Shown: positions 27,421 through 38,379 of the stretch, piece by piece
Layout of the letters: each line of letters opens with the position of its first letter
How positions within the stretch are numbered: position 1 is the stretch's first letter
NCBI GenBank assembly: GCA_012955965.1
Contig: JABBZI010000017.1
Coordinates: forward strand, 1-64,000
Length of the DNA stretch: 64,000 nt
Source of the DNA: Clostridioides difficile
GTDB lineage: Bacteria > Bacillota > Clostridia > Peptostreptococcales > Peptostreptococcaceae
Direction of reading: 5' to 3'
Program-made: the position numbers and the translations under genes
The notes under the pieces: model-generated
The model's database searches: none
Told to the model about the DNA's origin: nothing
The model's input: only the letters and a program-made list of their open reading frames with translations

Positions 27421-28263
27421 ATGATAATTAATAAGATATTAAACAATAATGTTGTAATCACATTAGATGAAAATGATGAAGAAATTATCGTCATGGGTAA
27501 AGGCATTGGTTATCAAAAATCAAAAGGTAGTCTAATAGATAAAACTAAAGTAAACAAAGTATTTAGAATATCAAACAAAGAAATATCAAATAAGCTACAA
27601 GAATTGCTTAATAATATTCCTATAGAGCATATGAAATTATCAAGTGAAATTATAGAATATGCACAGACAAAGTTAAACAAGAAGTTAAATGAAAGTATTT
27701 ATATATCATTAAGTGACCATACATATTCTGCAATTCAAAGAATGAAAGAAGGAATAAATGTAAAAAATGCGATACTTTGGGAAATTAAAAGGTTTTACAA
27801 AGAAGAGTTTGAAATTGGAATGAAAGCACTGGACATTATTGAAAGCAAAACAGGTGTAAAATTGCCTGAAGATGAAGCTGGATTTATAGCTTTTCATATA
27901 GTCAATGCCCAGTTAAGTGAAGGTCATACTTTGGCATCTGATATTACAAAGTTAATACAAGAAGTACTTAGTATAGTTAGATATCATTTTAGGATAGAAT
28001 TTCATGAAGAATCAGTATTTTATTATAGATTTATAATGCATCTTAAATTCTTTGCACAGAGATTACTTTTAAATAGTGCACATGAAGGTGAGACAGACAA
28101 AGAATTATTAAGTATTATTAAGTCTAAGTATAATAAAGAGTTTGAATGTGTAATCAAAATTAAAAATTTTATTAAAAAACAATATAACTACATATTAACA
28201 GATGATGAACTTATATATTTAACTATACATTTAGCTAAAGTAGTTAAAGATTCAAAAATGTAA
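27421..28263 (+). CDS. bglG: BglG/LicT-type transcription antiterminator
   Basis: 280-residue RNA-binding antiterminator. The first 55 residues form the CAT RNA-binding domain (KILNNNVVITLDENDEEIIV, then GKGIGYQ), followed by PRD1 (about 65-170, SDHTYSAIQRM) and PRD2 (about 175-280). When beta-glucosides are present, the unphosphorylated IIB releases it to bind RNA and let transcription pass the terminator. ATG 27421 with AAAGGAGG just before it is preferred over upstream in-frame codons. It is first in the bglG-bglF-bglA operon. Confidence 0.92.
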   Translation: MIINKILNNNVVITLDENDEEIIVMGKGIGYQKSKGSLIDKTKVNKVFRISNKEISNKLQELLNNIPIEHMKLSSEIIEYAQTKLNKKLNESIYISLSDHTYSAIQRMKEGINVKNAILWEIKRFYKEEFEIGMKALDIIESKTGVKLPEDEAGFIAFHIVNAQLSEGHTLASDITKLIQEVLSIVRYHFRIEFHEESVFYYRFIMHLKFFAQRLLLNSAHEGETDKELLSIIKSKYNKEFECVIKIKNFIKKQYNYILTDDELIYLTIHLAKVVKDSKM

Positions 28264-28338
28264 GTTGAATAATCTTGTAGTAGTTTATATAGGAATAGCT
28301 GTTGAAAGGAGTGATACTAAAAAGATATACCTATGGTT

Positions 28339-28366
28339 GGATGGTAACATTGAGTTGGCCAAACCT
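28339..28366 (+). promoter_or_regulatory. candidate ribonucleic antiterminator (RAT) before bglF
   Basis: Starts GGATGGTAAC and ends GCCAAACCT, close to the LicT-type RAT pattern GGATTGTTAC...GCAAAACCT. It lies 44 bases before the bglF start; no strong terminator follows it, so its role is uncertain. Confidence 0.35.
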
Positions 28367-28409
28367 TCAAATTTCAAAAAATTAATTTAAACGAAATATG
28401 GAGGAGAAA

Positions 28410-30338
28410 ATGGGAAAATACAAGCAATTAGCACAAGACATAGTAAAAAATGTTGGAGGAAAAGAAAATATTAGTGGACTAGTACACTGTATTACGAGAT
28501 TACGTTTTACATTAAAAGATGAAAGTATAGCAAATGATGATGTGTTGAAAAATATGGAAGGTATTGTTACTGTAATGAAAAGTGGAGGACAATATCAAGT
28601 GGTTATAGGAAATCATGTTGAAGCTGTATATAAAGATGTAGTTGAAATAATTGACTTAAATGACTCAAGTACAAATTCGGAAACTAAAAAATCAGGTAGT
28701 ATGTTAGATAAATGTATAGATATAATATCAGGAATTTTCCAGCCAGTACTAGGAATAATGGCAGCCTGTGGTATGTTAAAAGGTTTTAATGCTTTATTTG
28801 TAGCAATGGGATTATATAGTGATGTATCTGGTGTTTATATGGTAATAAATGCAACAGGAGATGCATTGTTTACATTCCTTCCTTTATTTTTAGGATATAC
28901 TTCAGCTAAAAAGTTTGGTTTAAAACCAATGCTGGGATTAGCATTAGGAGCTGCAATGTGTTATCCTGCTATACAAGGTAGTGGTATATCAGCAGGTACA
29001 GATGCGATGTACACATTATTTAAAGGAACGATGTTTGCATCACCAGTATATATTGATTTCTTTGGATTACCAATAATATCAATGGATTACACTGGAACAG
29101 TTGTACCAATTATATTTATAGTGTATTTTGCATCTAAGTGTGAGAAATTATTTAATAAATTTATTCCAGACTTAGTTAAGTTCTTCTTTGTACCAATGCT
29201 TACATTATTAGTAACAGTACCTGTTGCACTTATAGTTATAGGTCCTATAGCAACATTTGGTTCTACACTTATTTCACAAGTTGTACTTTCAGTAAGAGAT
29301 TTTAGTCCATTATTAGCAGGTGCTATAGTAGGATTTACTTGGCAAATTCTTGTTATTTTTGGTATGCACTGGGGATTTATCCCTGTATATATAAATAATG
29401 TTATGACGTTAGGATACGATAATGTTATGATGCCATTCTTTGCTTGTACATTTGCAAGTTCGGCAGTTGTATTAGCTATATTTTTTAAGACTAAAAATAA
29501 GAAATTAAGAGAGATGTCAATACCAAACTTTATATCTGGTATATTTGGAGTTACAGAACCAGCAATTTATGGAATGTTATTACCTTTAAAGAAACCATTT
29601 ATAATAAGTTGTATCGCTAGTGGTATTGGAGGAGCTTTCTATGGATTCTTTAATCTTAGAAAGTTTATAACTGGAGGGATGGGAATATTCGAACTTCCAG
29701 CAATGATTGAACCAGATGGAGGAATGAGTAACTTAATAGTAGCTCTTTCTGGTATAGCTATATCAATGATTGTAGCTTTTGTATTAACTATGGTTTTATA
29801 TAAAGATGAGAAAACAGAAGAGTCTAAAGAGGTAAAAAATAAAGTAGAAGAAGAAACAAAAGAAGTTAAGTCTGTTAAATTAGAAAAAGAGATAATAGCA
29901 AGCCCTATAAAAGGAGAAGTATTAAATTTAAGTGATATAGAAGATGCAGCATTTGCATCTGGTGTACTGGGTCAAGGTGTAGCAATAATGCCTAGTGATG
30001 GAAAAGTAGTTGCACCAGTAGATGGAGTGGTTACAACCTTATTCCCAAGCTTGCATGCTATAGGAATTCTTTCAGATGCAGGTGTTGAAGTGCTTATTCA
30101 TATTGGATTAAATACGATTCAATTAGAAGGAAGAGGTTTTGAGGCATATATAAAACAAGGTGACAGGATTACAAAAGGTCAAACAATGCTAAAATTTGAT
30201 ATTGATGTAATAAAAGAGTCAGGATATAGTGTTGTAACTCCAATTGTTATTACAAATTCATCACAATTTTTAGATGTAGTAGAAACAGAAAGTAAAAGTA
30301 CTGAATTAGAAGATAATCTGATTACAGTTATATTTTAG
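28410..30338 (+). CDS. bglF: PTS beta-glucoside transporter, IIB-IIC-IIA fusion
   Basis: 642 residues. IIB at the N-terminus (phospho-cysteine 27 in LVHCITRLRF), a IIC membrane domain (about 100-450), a charged linker rich in E and K, and a C-terminal IIA of the glucose type (from about 490, histidine in LIHIGLNT). This is the BglF order. It imports aryl- or alkyl-beta-glucosides as 6-phosphates and also controls BglG by phosphorylation. ATG 28410 lies behind GGAGGAG. Confidence 0.93.
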   Translation: MGKYKQLAQDIVKNVGGKENISGLVHCITRLRFTLKDESIANDDVLKNMEGIVTVMKSGGQYQVVIGNHVEAVYKDVVEIIDLNDSSTNSETKKSGSMLDKCIDIISGIFQPVLGIMAACGMLKGFNALFVAMGLYSDVSGVYMVINATGDALFTFLPLFLGYTSAKKFGLKPMLGLALGAAMCYPAIQGSGISAGTDAMYTLFKGTMFASPVYIDFFGLPIISMDYTGTVVPIIFIVYFASKCEKLFNKFIPDLVKFFFVPMLTLLVTVPVALIVIGPIATFGSTLISQVVLSVRDFSPLLAGAIVGFTWQILVIFGMHWGFIPVYINNVMTLGYDNVMMPFFACTFASSAVVLAIFFKTKNKKLREMSIPNFISGIFGVTEPAIYGMLLPLKKPFIISCIASGIGGAFYGFFNLRKFITGGMGIFELPAMIEPDGGMSNLIVALSGIAISMIVAFVLTMVLYKDEKTEESKEVKNKVEEETKEVKSVKLEKEIIASPIKGEVLNLSDIEDAAFASGVLGQGVAIMPSDGKVVAPVDGVVTTLFPSLHAIGILSDAGVEVLIHIGLNTIQLEGRGFEAYIKQGDRITKGQTMLKFDIDVIKESGYSVVTPIVITNSSQFLDVVETESKSTELEDNLITVIF

Positions 30339-30393
30339 TAAAAGATTATGGTGTTAATATGGTGTTAGTAAAATACTAAGGTATTAATGAAAG

Positions 30394-31874
<1,481 letters not shown>

Positions 31875-32049
31875 TATAGGAATAATATAAAATTAGTATT
31901 GAGTATAATTTTTTGTTTTTGTACCAATTATTTAAACTCATAAAAATATATTGGAGAGATAACTTATAATTATTATGTTAAATTGATTGTGCTGAAAATT
32001 CACTTTAATAGCCATAAAAAGTTATGAAAATAGAGTTAAATTAAAATGT

Positions 32050-32095
32050 ACCCTATAGAGTAGACATATAATGTCTATTTTGTAGGGTGTTTTTA
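32050..32095 (+). terminator. terminator of the bgl operon
   Basis: ACCCTA...TAGACAT / ATGTCTA...TAGGGT nested stems followed by T5. The rest of the 31875-32236 gap holds only the leftward terminator below. Confidence 0.8.
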
Positions 32096-32161
32096 AATAT
32101 TTAAAAGATGAAACAGATTAGTATGTTTATGACCATAATAGTTAAAAGAATTAATGGGTAT

Positions 32162-32197
32162 AAAAAAGATGGTTCCTACTCAATATAGGAATCATCT
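32162..32197 (-). terminator. terminator of the padR gene
   Basis: On the minus strand AGATGATTCCTA / TAGGAACCATCT with one G-T pair is followed by TTTTTTA, behind the stop of the PadR gene. Confidence 0.75.
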
Positions 32198-32236
32198 AAT
32201 TAATGTTGTATAGATTTAAAAAATTATTTCTGACAT

Positions 32237-32785
32237 TTATTTTTTACTTTGTTGTAGGCAAATATCTATACAGTTATTTAACCATTTAATTTGACCTTCT
32301 TCTCTTATAATTGCACCATCTAATACAAGATAATCACCAAAATAATCATCATAAAAATCAGGAATTTCAGTATAAGCATCTTTTTGACTTATTAAAAATT
32401 CAAGTCTTTTACTATGCTCAATACATTGATGTTTAAGTAAAGCAATTCTATTCTCTAAATCTAGATTATTATAAAAATATACTCTCAATCTAAACTTATT
32501 TTTAGGAGTAGGTTCCATTGGGATGTCTTTAGATAACCAAATTAAAAACTCTTCTTTTCCTTTTTCTGTTATGTAGTAAACTTTCTTTTCTAACACATCA
32601 CCACTAATTTCAACTTCATGAACTATTAAATCCTCATTAGTTAATTTTTTTAACTCTGGATAAATTTGACTGTGTTTTGCACTCCAAAATTCATTTAGTT
32701 GAAAATTAAACTCTTTACTTAAATCGTATCCTGTCATAGGTTTTCTATTTAATAGTCCTAATATCGCATATTTAAGGGTTCCCAT
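32237..32785 (-). CDS. PadR-family transcriptional regulator
   Basis: 182 residues. N-terminal winged helix (KYAILGLLNRKPMTGYDLSK, then the FWSAKHSQIYPELKKL recognition region) and a C-terminal helical dimerisation domain, as in PadR/AphA subfamily 2. PadR proteins repress detoxification or transport genes and respond to phenolic acids or other small aromatics. The divergent MFS/reductase operon starts 190 bases away, with two PadR boxes between them. Confidence 0.92.
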   Translation of the reverse strand: MGTLKYAILGLLNRKPMTGYDLSKEFNFQLNEFWSAKHSQIYPELKKLTNEDLIVHEVEISGDVLEKKVYYITEKGKEEFLIWLSKDIPMEPTPKNKFRLRVYFYNNLDLENRIALLKHQCIEHSKRLEFLISQKDAYTEIPDFYDDYFGDYLVLDGAIIREEGQIKWLNNCIDICLQQSKK

Positions 32786-32860
32786 ATTTCACCTCTTTAG
32801 TATTATTATCAATAAGTATATTATATCATTTTTTATAAAAAAATAGGTTAAATAAAACAA

Positions 32861-32904
32861 ATGTAAATACAAACATGTAATTTATTACATGTTTGTATTT
32901 ACAT
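32861..32904. promoter_or_regulatory. PadR operator: 44-bp palindrome with two ATGT-N8-ACAT boxes
   Basis: Arms ATGTAAATACAAACATGTAA and its exact complement flank TTTA. Each arm contains one ATGT-N8-ACAT, the known PadR box. It sits between the divergent padR gene and the MFS gene and should control both. Confidence 0.8.
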
Positions 32905-32974
32905 GAAAACATTATTATGATAATATTAACGTAAATAAAAGGAATAGATTGAATTATTTGGAGGGGAAAAAATA

Positions 32975-34231
32975 ATGAACTATACTAAAAAAAGATGGAT
33001 TATATTAATCGCAAGTTGTTTTATTAATTTGTGCATTGGGTCAATCTATGCATGGAGTGTATTTGCTACACCTATGGCGGAATACTTAAGTGGAATTAAT
33101 GGGACAGTATTTACTGCAGGAACTTTAGCAATAGTATTCACAGTTACTAATTCTGTTGGTCCTATAACTATGATTACTGGAGGACGAATAAATGATAAGT
33201 TTGGTCCTAAGAAAGTTATTTTTGTAGGAGGACTTATATTTGGAATTGGAATGATTTTATCTGGATTTTCAAAAAGTTTACCAATGTTGATATTAACATA
33301 TGGAATCATACTAGGTCTTGGGGTTGGTATGGTATATGGATGTACAATAAGTAACTCTGTTAAATTTTTCCCAGATAAACGTGGGTTAGTAGGGGGAGTA
33401 ACAACTGCTGCTTATGGATTTAGTTCTGTAATTATACCACCAATAGCAAATAGCATAACTGCTAACTTTGGTATTACAACAGCATTTAAATCAATAGGGA
33501 TAGTATTTCTTATAGTTGTATGTGGAGCATCATTTTTTATTGAAAAATGTCCAGATGATTTTGTGCCAGAAGGATGGACACCACCAGTTATGCAAGGCAA
33601 ACAGTTAAAAAATAAAGATTGGAGAGAAATGCTTTCTTCACCTATATTCTATGTGATGATTATTTTATTAACATGTGGAGCGTTTTATGGATTGATGTGT
33701 ACATCCATGGCATCTGCTTTAGCACAAAATATTATAGGAATGACATCAGCAACAGCTGCGATGGCAGTTTCTGTTTTAGCTTTATTCAATACAGCAGGTC
33801 GTATTGTAGCAGGCTATATATCAGATAAGATAGGTAGAATAAATACTTTATCAATGGCATTTCTAATTTCAATTGTAGGTTTATTGTATTTATCAACTTC
33901 AGTACAAGGAGAAATAGTGAAGTTTTACATAGGTATTTCTATTATAGGGGTATGTTTTGGGTCATTTATGGGGGTATTCCCAGGATTTACAGTAGACCAG
34001 TTTGGTCCTAAAAATAATAGTGTTAATTATGGAATTATGTTCATAGGATTTGCATTTGCAGGATATATTGGTCCTACAGTAATGAAAAATGTTTATGCAG
34101 TGGATGGTAATTATACGAGAGCCTTCACAATAGGAATTGTTATGGCAATAATAGGCTTAGGATTAACCTTTGTTTATAGATTTGTAAATAATAAAGAAAT
34201 ATTAAAATATCAAAGTAAAAAAATAAGCTAA
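32975..34231 (+). CDS. MFS transporter, oxalate/formate antiporter (OFA) family
   Basis: 418 residues, twelve membrane helices. The N-terminus WIILIASCFINLCIGSIYAW and the loop GGRINDKFGPKKV are typical of the OFA family, which exchanges carboxylates across the membrane. It precedes a flavin reductase gene by 18 bases and is under the PadR operator, so it probably imports that enzyme's substrate or exports its product. Confidence 0.88.
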   Translation: MNYTKKRWIILIASCFINLCIGSIYAWSVFATPMAEYLSGINGTVFTAGTLAIVFTVTNSVGPITMITGGRINDKFGPKKVIFVGGLIFGIGMILSGFSKSLPMLILTYGIILGLGVGMVYGCTISNSVKFFPDKRGLVGGVTTAAYGFSSVIIPPIANSITANFGITTAFKSIGIVFLIVVCGASFFIEKCPDDFVPEGWTPPVMQGKQLKNKDWREMLSSPIFYVMIILLTCGAFYGLMCTSMASALAQNIIGMTSATAAMAVSVLALFNTAGRIVAGYISDKIGRINTLSMAFLISIVGLLYLSTSVQGEIVKFYIGISIIGVCFGSFMGVFPGFTVDQFGPKNNSVNYGIMFIGFAFAGYIGPTVMKNVYAVDGNYTRAFTIGIVMAIIGLGLTFVYRFVNNKEILKYQSKKIS

Positions 34232-34249
34232 TATGGAGGAAATAATATT

Positions 34250-36205
34250 ATGAAAAGAAAATATCCAAATTTATGCAAGCCAATTAAAATAGGAAATGTA
34301 ATATTCAAAAATAGAATGTTTTCTGCACCAATGGGTGGAACAGATATAACAGCTGATTGTACAATAGGACCAAAGTCTACAGCATTTTATGAATTAAGAG
34401 CAAAAGGTGGGGCTGGAGCTGTAACTATAAGTGAATGTATGGTTCATCCAGAAACTGATGGTTCACATGCATATCATTTAGATTTAAAAGTAGTTGATTC
34501 TTTAGCTAGTTTTACATATACGGCAGATGCCATAAGACGTCATGGCGCAGTACCAAGTGTGGAACTATCGCATTCTGGTCAATATGCAGGAACTTACTTA
34601 GTGGATAAAAGCAAAAAGCAAGGTTTGTCACAGTACGGAGTAAGCCCAAGTATAAGGGCTGATGGTCTAGAAGTGAAGGAGTTAACTCAAGAATTAATAG
34701 ATGATATAGTAAAATCTTATGGAGAAGTTGCAGGTCTTGCTAAAAGAGCTGGGTTTGAAATGATAATGGTTCATGGAGGACATGGATGGTTAATCAATCA
34801 ATTCTTATCACCATACTTTAATAAAAGAACTGATAAATATGGAGGCACTTTAGAAAATAGAGTACGTTTTGCACAAGAAGTATTAGATAGTGTTCGTGAA
34901 GCTGTAGGTCCAGGATTCCCAATAGAATTTAGATTAAGTGGTTCTGAATTATTTGAAGGTGGATATGATTTAGCTGAGGGGATTGAAATATCTAAGCTAT
35001 TAGAGTCAAGAATTGACTTGCTTCATGTTTCAGCAGGAACATATCAAAGAGGATTTGGAATAACACATCCATCTATGTTTGTACCTCATGGATGCAATGT
35101 TTATCTTGCAGCAGAAATCAAAAAACATGTAAGAGTACCAGTTGCAACTCTTGGTGGACTAAATGACCCAGCTCAAATGGAAGAGATAATAGCTAGTGGA
35201 AAAGCTGATGTAGTTGAAATGGCAAGAGCATTGTTAGCAGACCATGAACTTCCAAGAAAAGTAATGTCAAATAGAGATGAGGATATAGTTAAGTGTTTAA
35301 GATGTTTCACTTGTATGGCTGAAAGAGCTGCAACTTCCACTAGAAGATGTACAGTAAATCCACTTATAGGTCGTGAAATAGAAGGTATGGAAATAACTCC
35401 AATATTAAAACCTAAAAAAGTTTTAGTAGCAGGTGGAGGTCCAGGTGGATTAAAAGCAGCAATAACAGCGGCACAACGTGGTCATAAAGTAATACTTTGC
35501 GAAAAATCAGATGCATTGGGAGGAATATTAAAAGGAGAACAAGCCATACCATTTAAATATGAGATGTATGAACTTGGAAATACTTTTAGTAAATTAGCAA
35601 AAGATGAAGGTGTAGAAATACGCTTAAACACAAACGTTACTAAAGGGTATGTAGAAAAAGAAAATGTGGATGCCCTAATAATAGCAGTAGGTTCATCTCC
35701 ACTAGTTCCGCCAATTCCAGGACTTGATGGTGATAATGTGATAGTTGTAAACAATTATTATATAGAAAAAGATAAGATTGAAGCTGCGAAAGAAATAATA
35801 GTACTTGGTGGAGGTCTTGCTGGATGTGAAACAGCGATACATTTAGCTAAAGGAGGTAAGAAGGTTCATCTAGTGGAAATGAGAAGTGAACTTGCTCCGG
35901 ATGCAAATATAAGACATCGTCCAATACTTTTAGATGAAATAGAAAAACAAGGTGTTGAAGTACATACAGAATTTAGAGGATTAAAAGTATCAGAGGAAGG
36001 CGTTCTTTGTGCTGATAAAAATGGTAATGAAATTTTAGTTTCAGGAACACATGTTGTATGTGCACTTGGTCAAAGAGCTAATAGAAATATAGTAGATGAG
36101 CTAATAGATTGTGCTCCATATGTAGCACAAATAGGTGATTGTGTACGTCCATCTACTATAACTACTGCAGTATACCAAGGATATCATGCAGCACTTGATA
36201 TATAA
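34250..36205 (+). CDS. old-yellow-enzyme type reductase with Fe-S and FAD domains (2-enoate/dienoyl-CoA reductase family)
   Basis: 651 residues. FMN TIM-barrel at 1-370 (VHGGHGWLINQFLSPYFNKR; arginine and histidine substrate ligands), a [4Fe-4S] site in CLRCFTCM with a further cysteine 13 residues on, then FAD- and NAD-binding Rossmann folds (VAGGGPGGLKAA near 385 and VLGGGLAGCETA near 520). This is the layout of 2,4-dienoyl-CoA reductase, clostridial 2-enoate reductase and bile-acid BaiCD/BaiH. The enzyme would reduce a C=C bond of a carboxylic acid imported by the MFS gene ahead of it. The substrate is unknown. Confidence 0.9.
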   Translation: MKRKYPNLCKPIKIGNVIFKNRMFSAPMGGTDITADCTIGPKSTAFYELRAKGGAGAVTISECMVHPETDGSHAYHLDLKVVDSLASFTYTADAIRRHGAVPSVELSHSGQYAGTYLVDKSKKQGLSQYGVSPSIRADGLEVKELTQELIDDIVKSYGEVAGLAKRAGFEMIMVHGGHGWLINQFLSPYFNKRTDKYGGTLENRVRFAQEVLDSVREAVGPGFPIEFRLSGSELFEGGYDLAEGIEISKLLESRIDLLHVSAGTYQRGFGITHPSMFVPHGCNVYLAAEIKKHVRVPVATLGGLNDPAQMEEIIASGKADVVEMARALLADHELPRKVMSNRDEDIVKCLRCFTCMAERAATSTRRCTVNPLIGREIEGMEITPILKPKKVLVAGGGPGGLKAAITAAQRGHKVILCEKSDALGGILKGEQAIPFKYEMYELGNTFSKLAKDEGVEIRLNTNVTKGYVEKENVDALIIAVGSSPLVPPIPGLDGDNVIVVNNYYIEKDKIEAAKEIIVLGGGLAGCETAIHLAKGGKKVHLVEMRSELAPDANIRHRPILLDEIEKQGVEVHTEFRGLKVSEEGVLCADKNGNEILVSGTHVVCALGQRANRNIVDELIDCAPYVAQIGDCVRPSTITTAVYQGYHAALDI

Positions 36206-36353
36206 TATATGTAAAGTTAATGAAATAAAAAAATATTTATGAAATCTTTGATAGGTTTATATAGATAGTATATTAGAATATTAAAATTAAACGAAAAAGA
36301 ATTTTGATTATATGACTTAGTCATGATTTTGAGCATGTTACTAATTAGAAGTT

Positions 36354-36424
36354 AGAGCTCAAGTATATATGTGAAAATAGAGGAACACTCTATACATATA
36401 TGCTTGGGTTCTTTTATTGAAAGG
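36354..36424. repeat. dispersed hairpin repeat, copy 1
   Basis: A long imperfect stem: GCTCAAGTATATATGTG near its left end, CATATATGCTTGGG near its right, then TTCTTTTATTGAAA. Closely related to 48137-48213. It ends in T4 and can terminate the reductase operon. Confidence 0.75.
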
Positions 36425-36559
36425 AGATTAATCTTCCTGATTATAAAAAAATTGTCAGAATATATTGACAGAAGTAAACTTTGAAATTATAATTTATATC
36501 AAGAATAGTCTAATAATATGAAAGTTAGTATCTTTAAAATTTAATAATTTTTTGTGGCT

Positions 36560-37022
36560 ATTTTGAGAATAATTTAAGACTAGTAACCTTATAATTTATC
36601 ACTGATTTAATATGATAAATAACTTTATTTCTTAAAATGTGATTTTCAAAGTTATTAGATAAAATTTATTTTGAAGAAGGGAGAACAATATTAAATATAA
36701 GTTTATCTTTAAACTTAAAGAAAACCTGGAATAAAATATCTTTTAACAATAGTAATAGATATGTTATTAATTTATATTAGACATTTTAAGAATAATTTAA
36801 GACGTATATAAAGTATAAATACTATATCAATATTTAAATTAATATAAATTTTCTAACATGTATATTAAAATTAAAGATAATTGTGGTACAATTCTATATT
36901 TATCCAATAATCTAGAGAGTTAAATGGATAAAAAAATCTAGTAAGCTAATAGTTTATAGTTAATATTTAAAAAGGTAACTGTAGATATATTTATTTAGGT
37001 ATTTTAAGAATAATTTAGGACG
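36560..37022. repeat. three copies of a 21-bp motif about 220 bp apart
   Basis: ATTTTAAGAATAATTTAAGAC occurs at 36783-36803; at 36560-36580 and 37002-37022 with one change each. Start-to-start spacing is 223 and 219 bp. The last two copies continue with GTATA. They fill the 936-base gap before the transporter gene at 37142, which otherwise shows nothing recognisable. They may be operators or the conserved core of a decayed tandem repeat. Confidence 0.65.
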
Positions 37023-37141
37023 TATAATAAATGTAAAAAATATTAAGTTGTGCTATATGTAGTCAAAAGTAACTGCAAAATATACATTTTATAATTATTG
37101 TTTTATTGATAAAAAATTATTATATTCAGGAGGAAACAACA

Positions 37142-38350
37142 ATGGAAAATTTTTGGAATCCACTTACATGCTTTACTGTATGTGTAATGATTTATGCTTT
37201 TAGTGAGTTCTTATCTAAGAAAACAAAAGGTGCAATTTCAACGTTGCTATTTGTATGTATTATATTTTTATTAGGGTTTTGGACAAATATTCTGCCAAAA
37301 GATGTTACAGGTGCATCAGGGATATTAGCTGCAATGAGTAACTTTGGTATAGCATTACTAATAACTAATTTAGGAACACTTATAAATCTTGAAGACTTAT
37401 GTCACGAATGGAAAACGGTTGTAATTGCATTAGTAGGTATTGTAGGCATAGCAATTGGGTGTTTCACAGTGGGTAGTATGTTATTTGGTAGAGAGTATGC
37501 TTTAATAGCAGCACCTCCAATAGCAGGTTCTACTGTTGCTGGAATTATCGTGACAACTGTAGCAGAAGCAGCAAATAGACCTGAACTTGCAGCATTTGTA
37601 ATTCTAGTCTTATCATTTCAAAAATTCTTTGGTATTCCTATAACAACATATTGTATAAATAAAGAATTAAAATTTAAAAGAGATAAGGGCGATTTTTTAA
37701 AAGATGAAATAAAAAGTAATTTTAGACTTCCAAGTATGAAGATTTTTAAAGAAAAGTCAAGTAAAAAATCATCCACTCTAGTATATCTTGCGAAACTTTC
37801 AAGTGTAGCTATGATTGGTAATTTTGTAGGATTGGCAACTATAATACCTGGATTTACTCCTACAAATTATTATTTAAATCCTAATATAGCATGTTTGTTA
37901 GTAGGGTTAATTTTTACAAGGATAGGTTTTTTAGAAAAAGGGATTTTAGATAAATCTCAATCTAATGGAATTATAATGTTTGGTTGTATGTTGATGTTAC
38001 CTGGAGGACTTGCTAAGGTGACTCCGACAGCACTATTTGGAATGATTGTTCCAACTATAGGGATACTTGTTGTAGGTTCTGTATTTATAATAGTATTTAC
38101 TGCAATTGTGGGAAAGCTGTTAGGATATTCTCCAAGAATGTCAGCTGCAATTGGCGTAACTTGTATGCTTGCTTATCCAGCAACACAGATAATTTCTAAT
38201 GAAGGTATTGATGCAATGGAAGGAACTGAAGAAGAAAAGCAAAGGGCAACAGATTATTTGTTACCAAAGATGATTATAGGAGGATTTGTTACTGTAACTA
38301 TTGCTTCAGTGGCATTTGCTAGTATAATAGGTCCACTTATATTTGGTTAA
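37142..38350 (+). CDS. membrane transporter, distantly GltS-like
   Basis: 402 residues, about eleven membrane helices in two similar halves, with glycine-rich stretches (APPIAGSTVAGIIVTT). It looks like a sodium-coupled carboxylate or glutamate carrier but I cannot name the family firmly. ATG 37142 is preferred because AGGAGG lies eight bases before it. It is followed after 29 bases by an AbgB-like amidohydrolase, suggesting it imports the amide that enzyme splits, by analogy with the AbgT/AbgB pair for p-aminobenzoyl-glutamate. Confidence 0.75.
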   Translation: MENFWNPLTCFTVCVMIYAFSEFLSKKTKGAISTLLFVCIIFLLGFWTNILPKDVTGASGILAAMSNFGIALLITNLGTLINLEDLCHEWKTVVIALVGIVGIAIGCFTVGSMLFGREYALIAAPPIAGSTVAGIIVTTVAEAANRPELAAFVILVLSFQKFFGIPITTYCINKELKFKRDKGDFLKDEIKSNFRLPSMKIFKEKSSKKSSTLVYLAKLSSVAMIGNFVGLATIIPGFTPTNYYLNPNIACLLVGLIFTRIGFLEKGILDKSQSNGIIMFGCMLMLPGGLAKVTPTALFGMIVPTIGILVVGSVFIIVFTAIVGKLLGYSPRMSAAIGVTCMLAYPATQIISNEGIDAMEGTEEEKQRATDYLLPKMIIGGFVTVTIASVAFASIIGPLIFG

Positions 38351-38379
38351 CATGAATATATTTATAGGGGGTATAAGTA

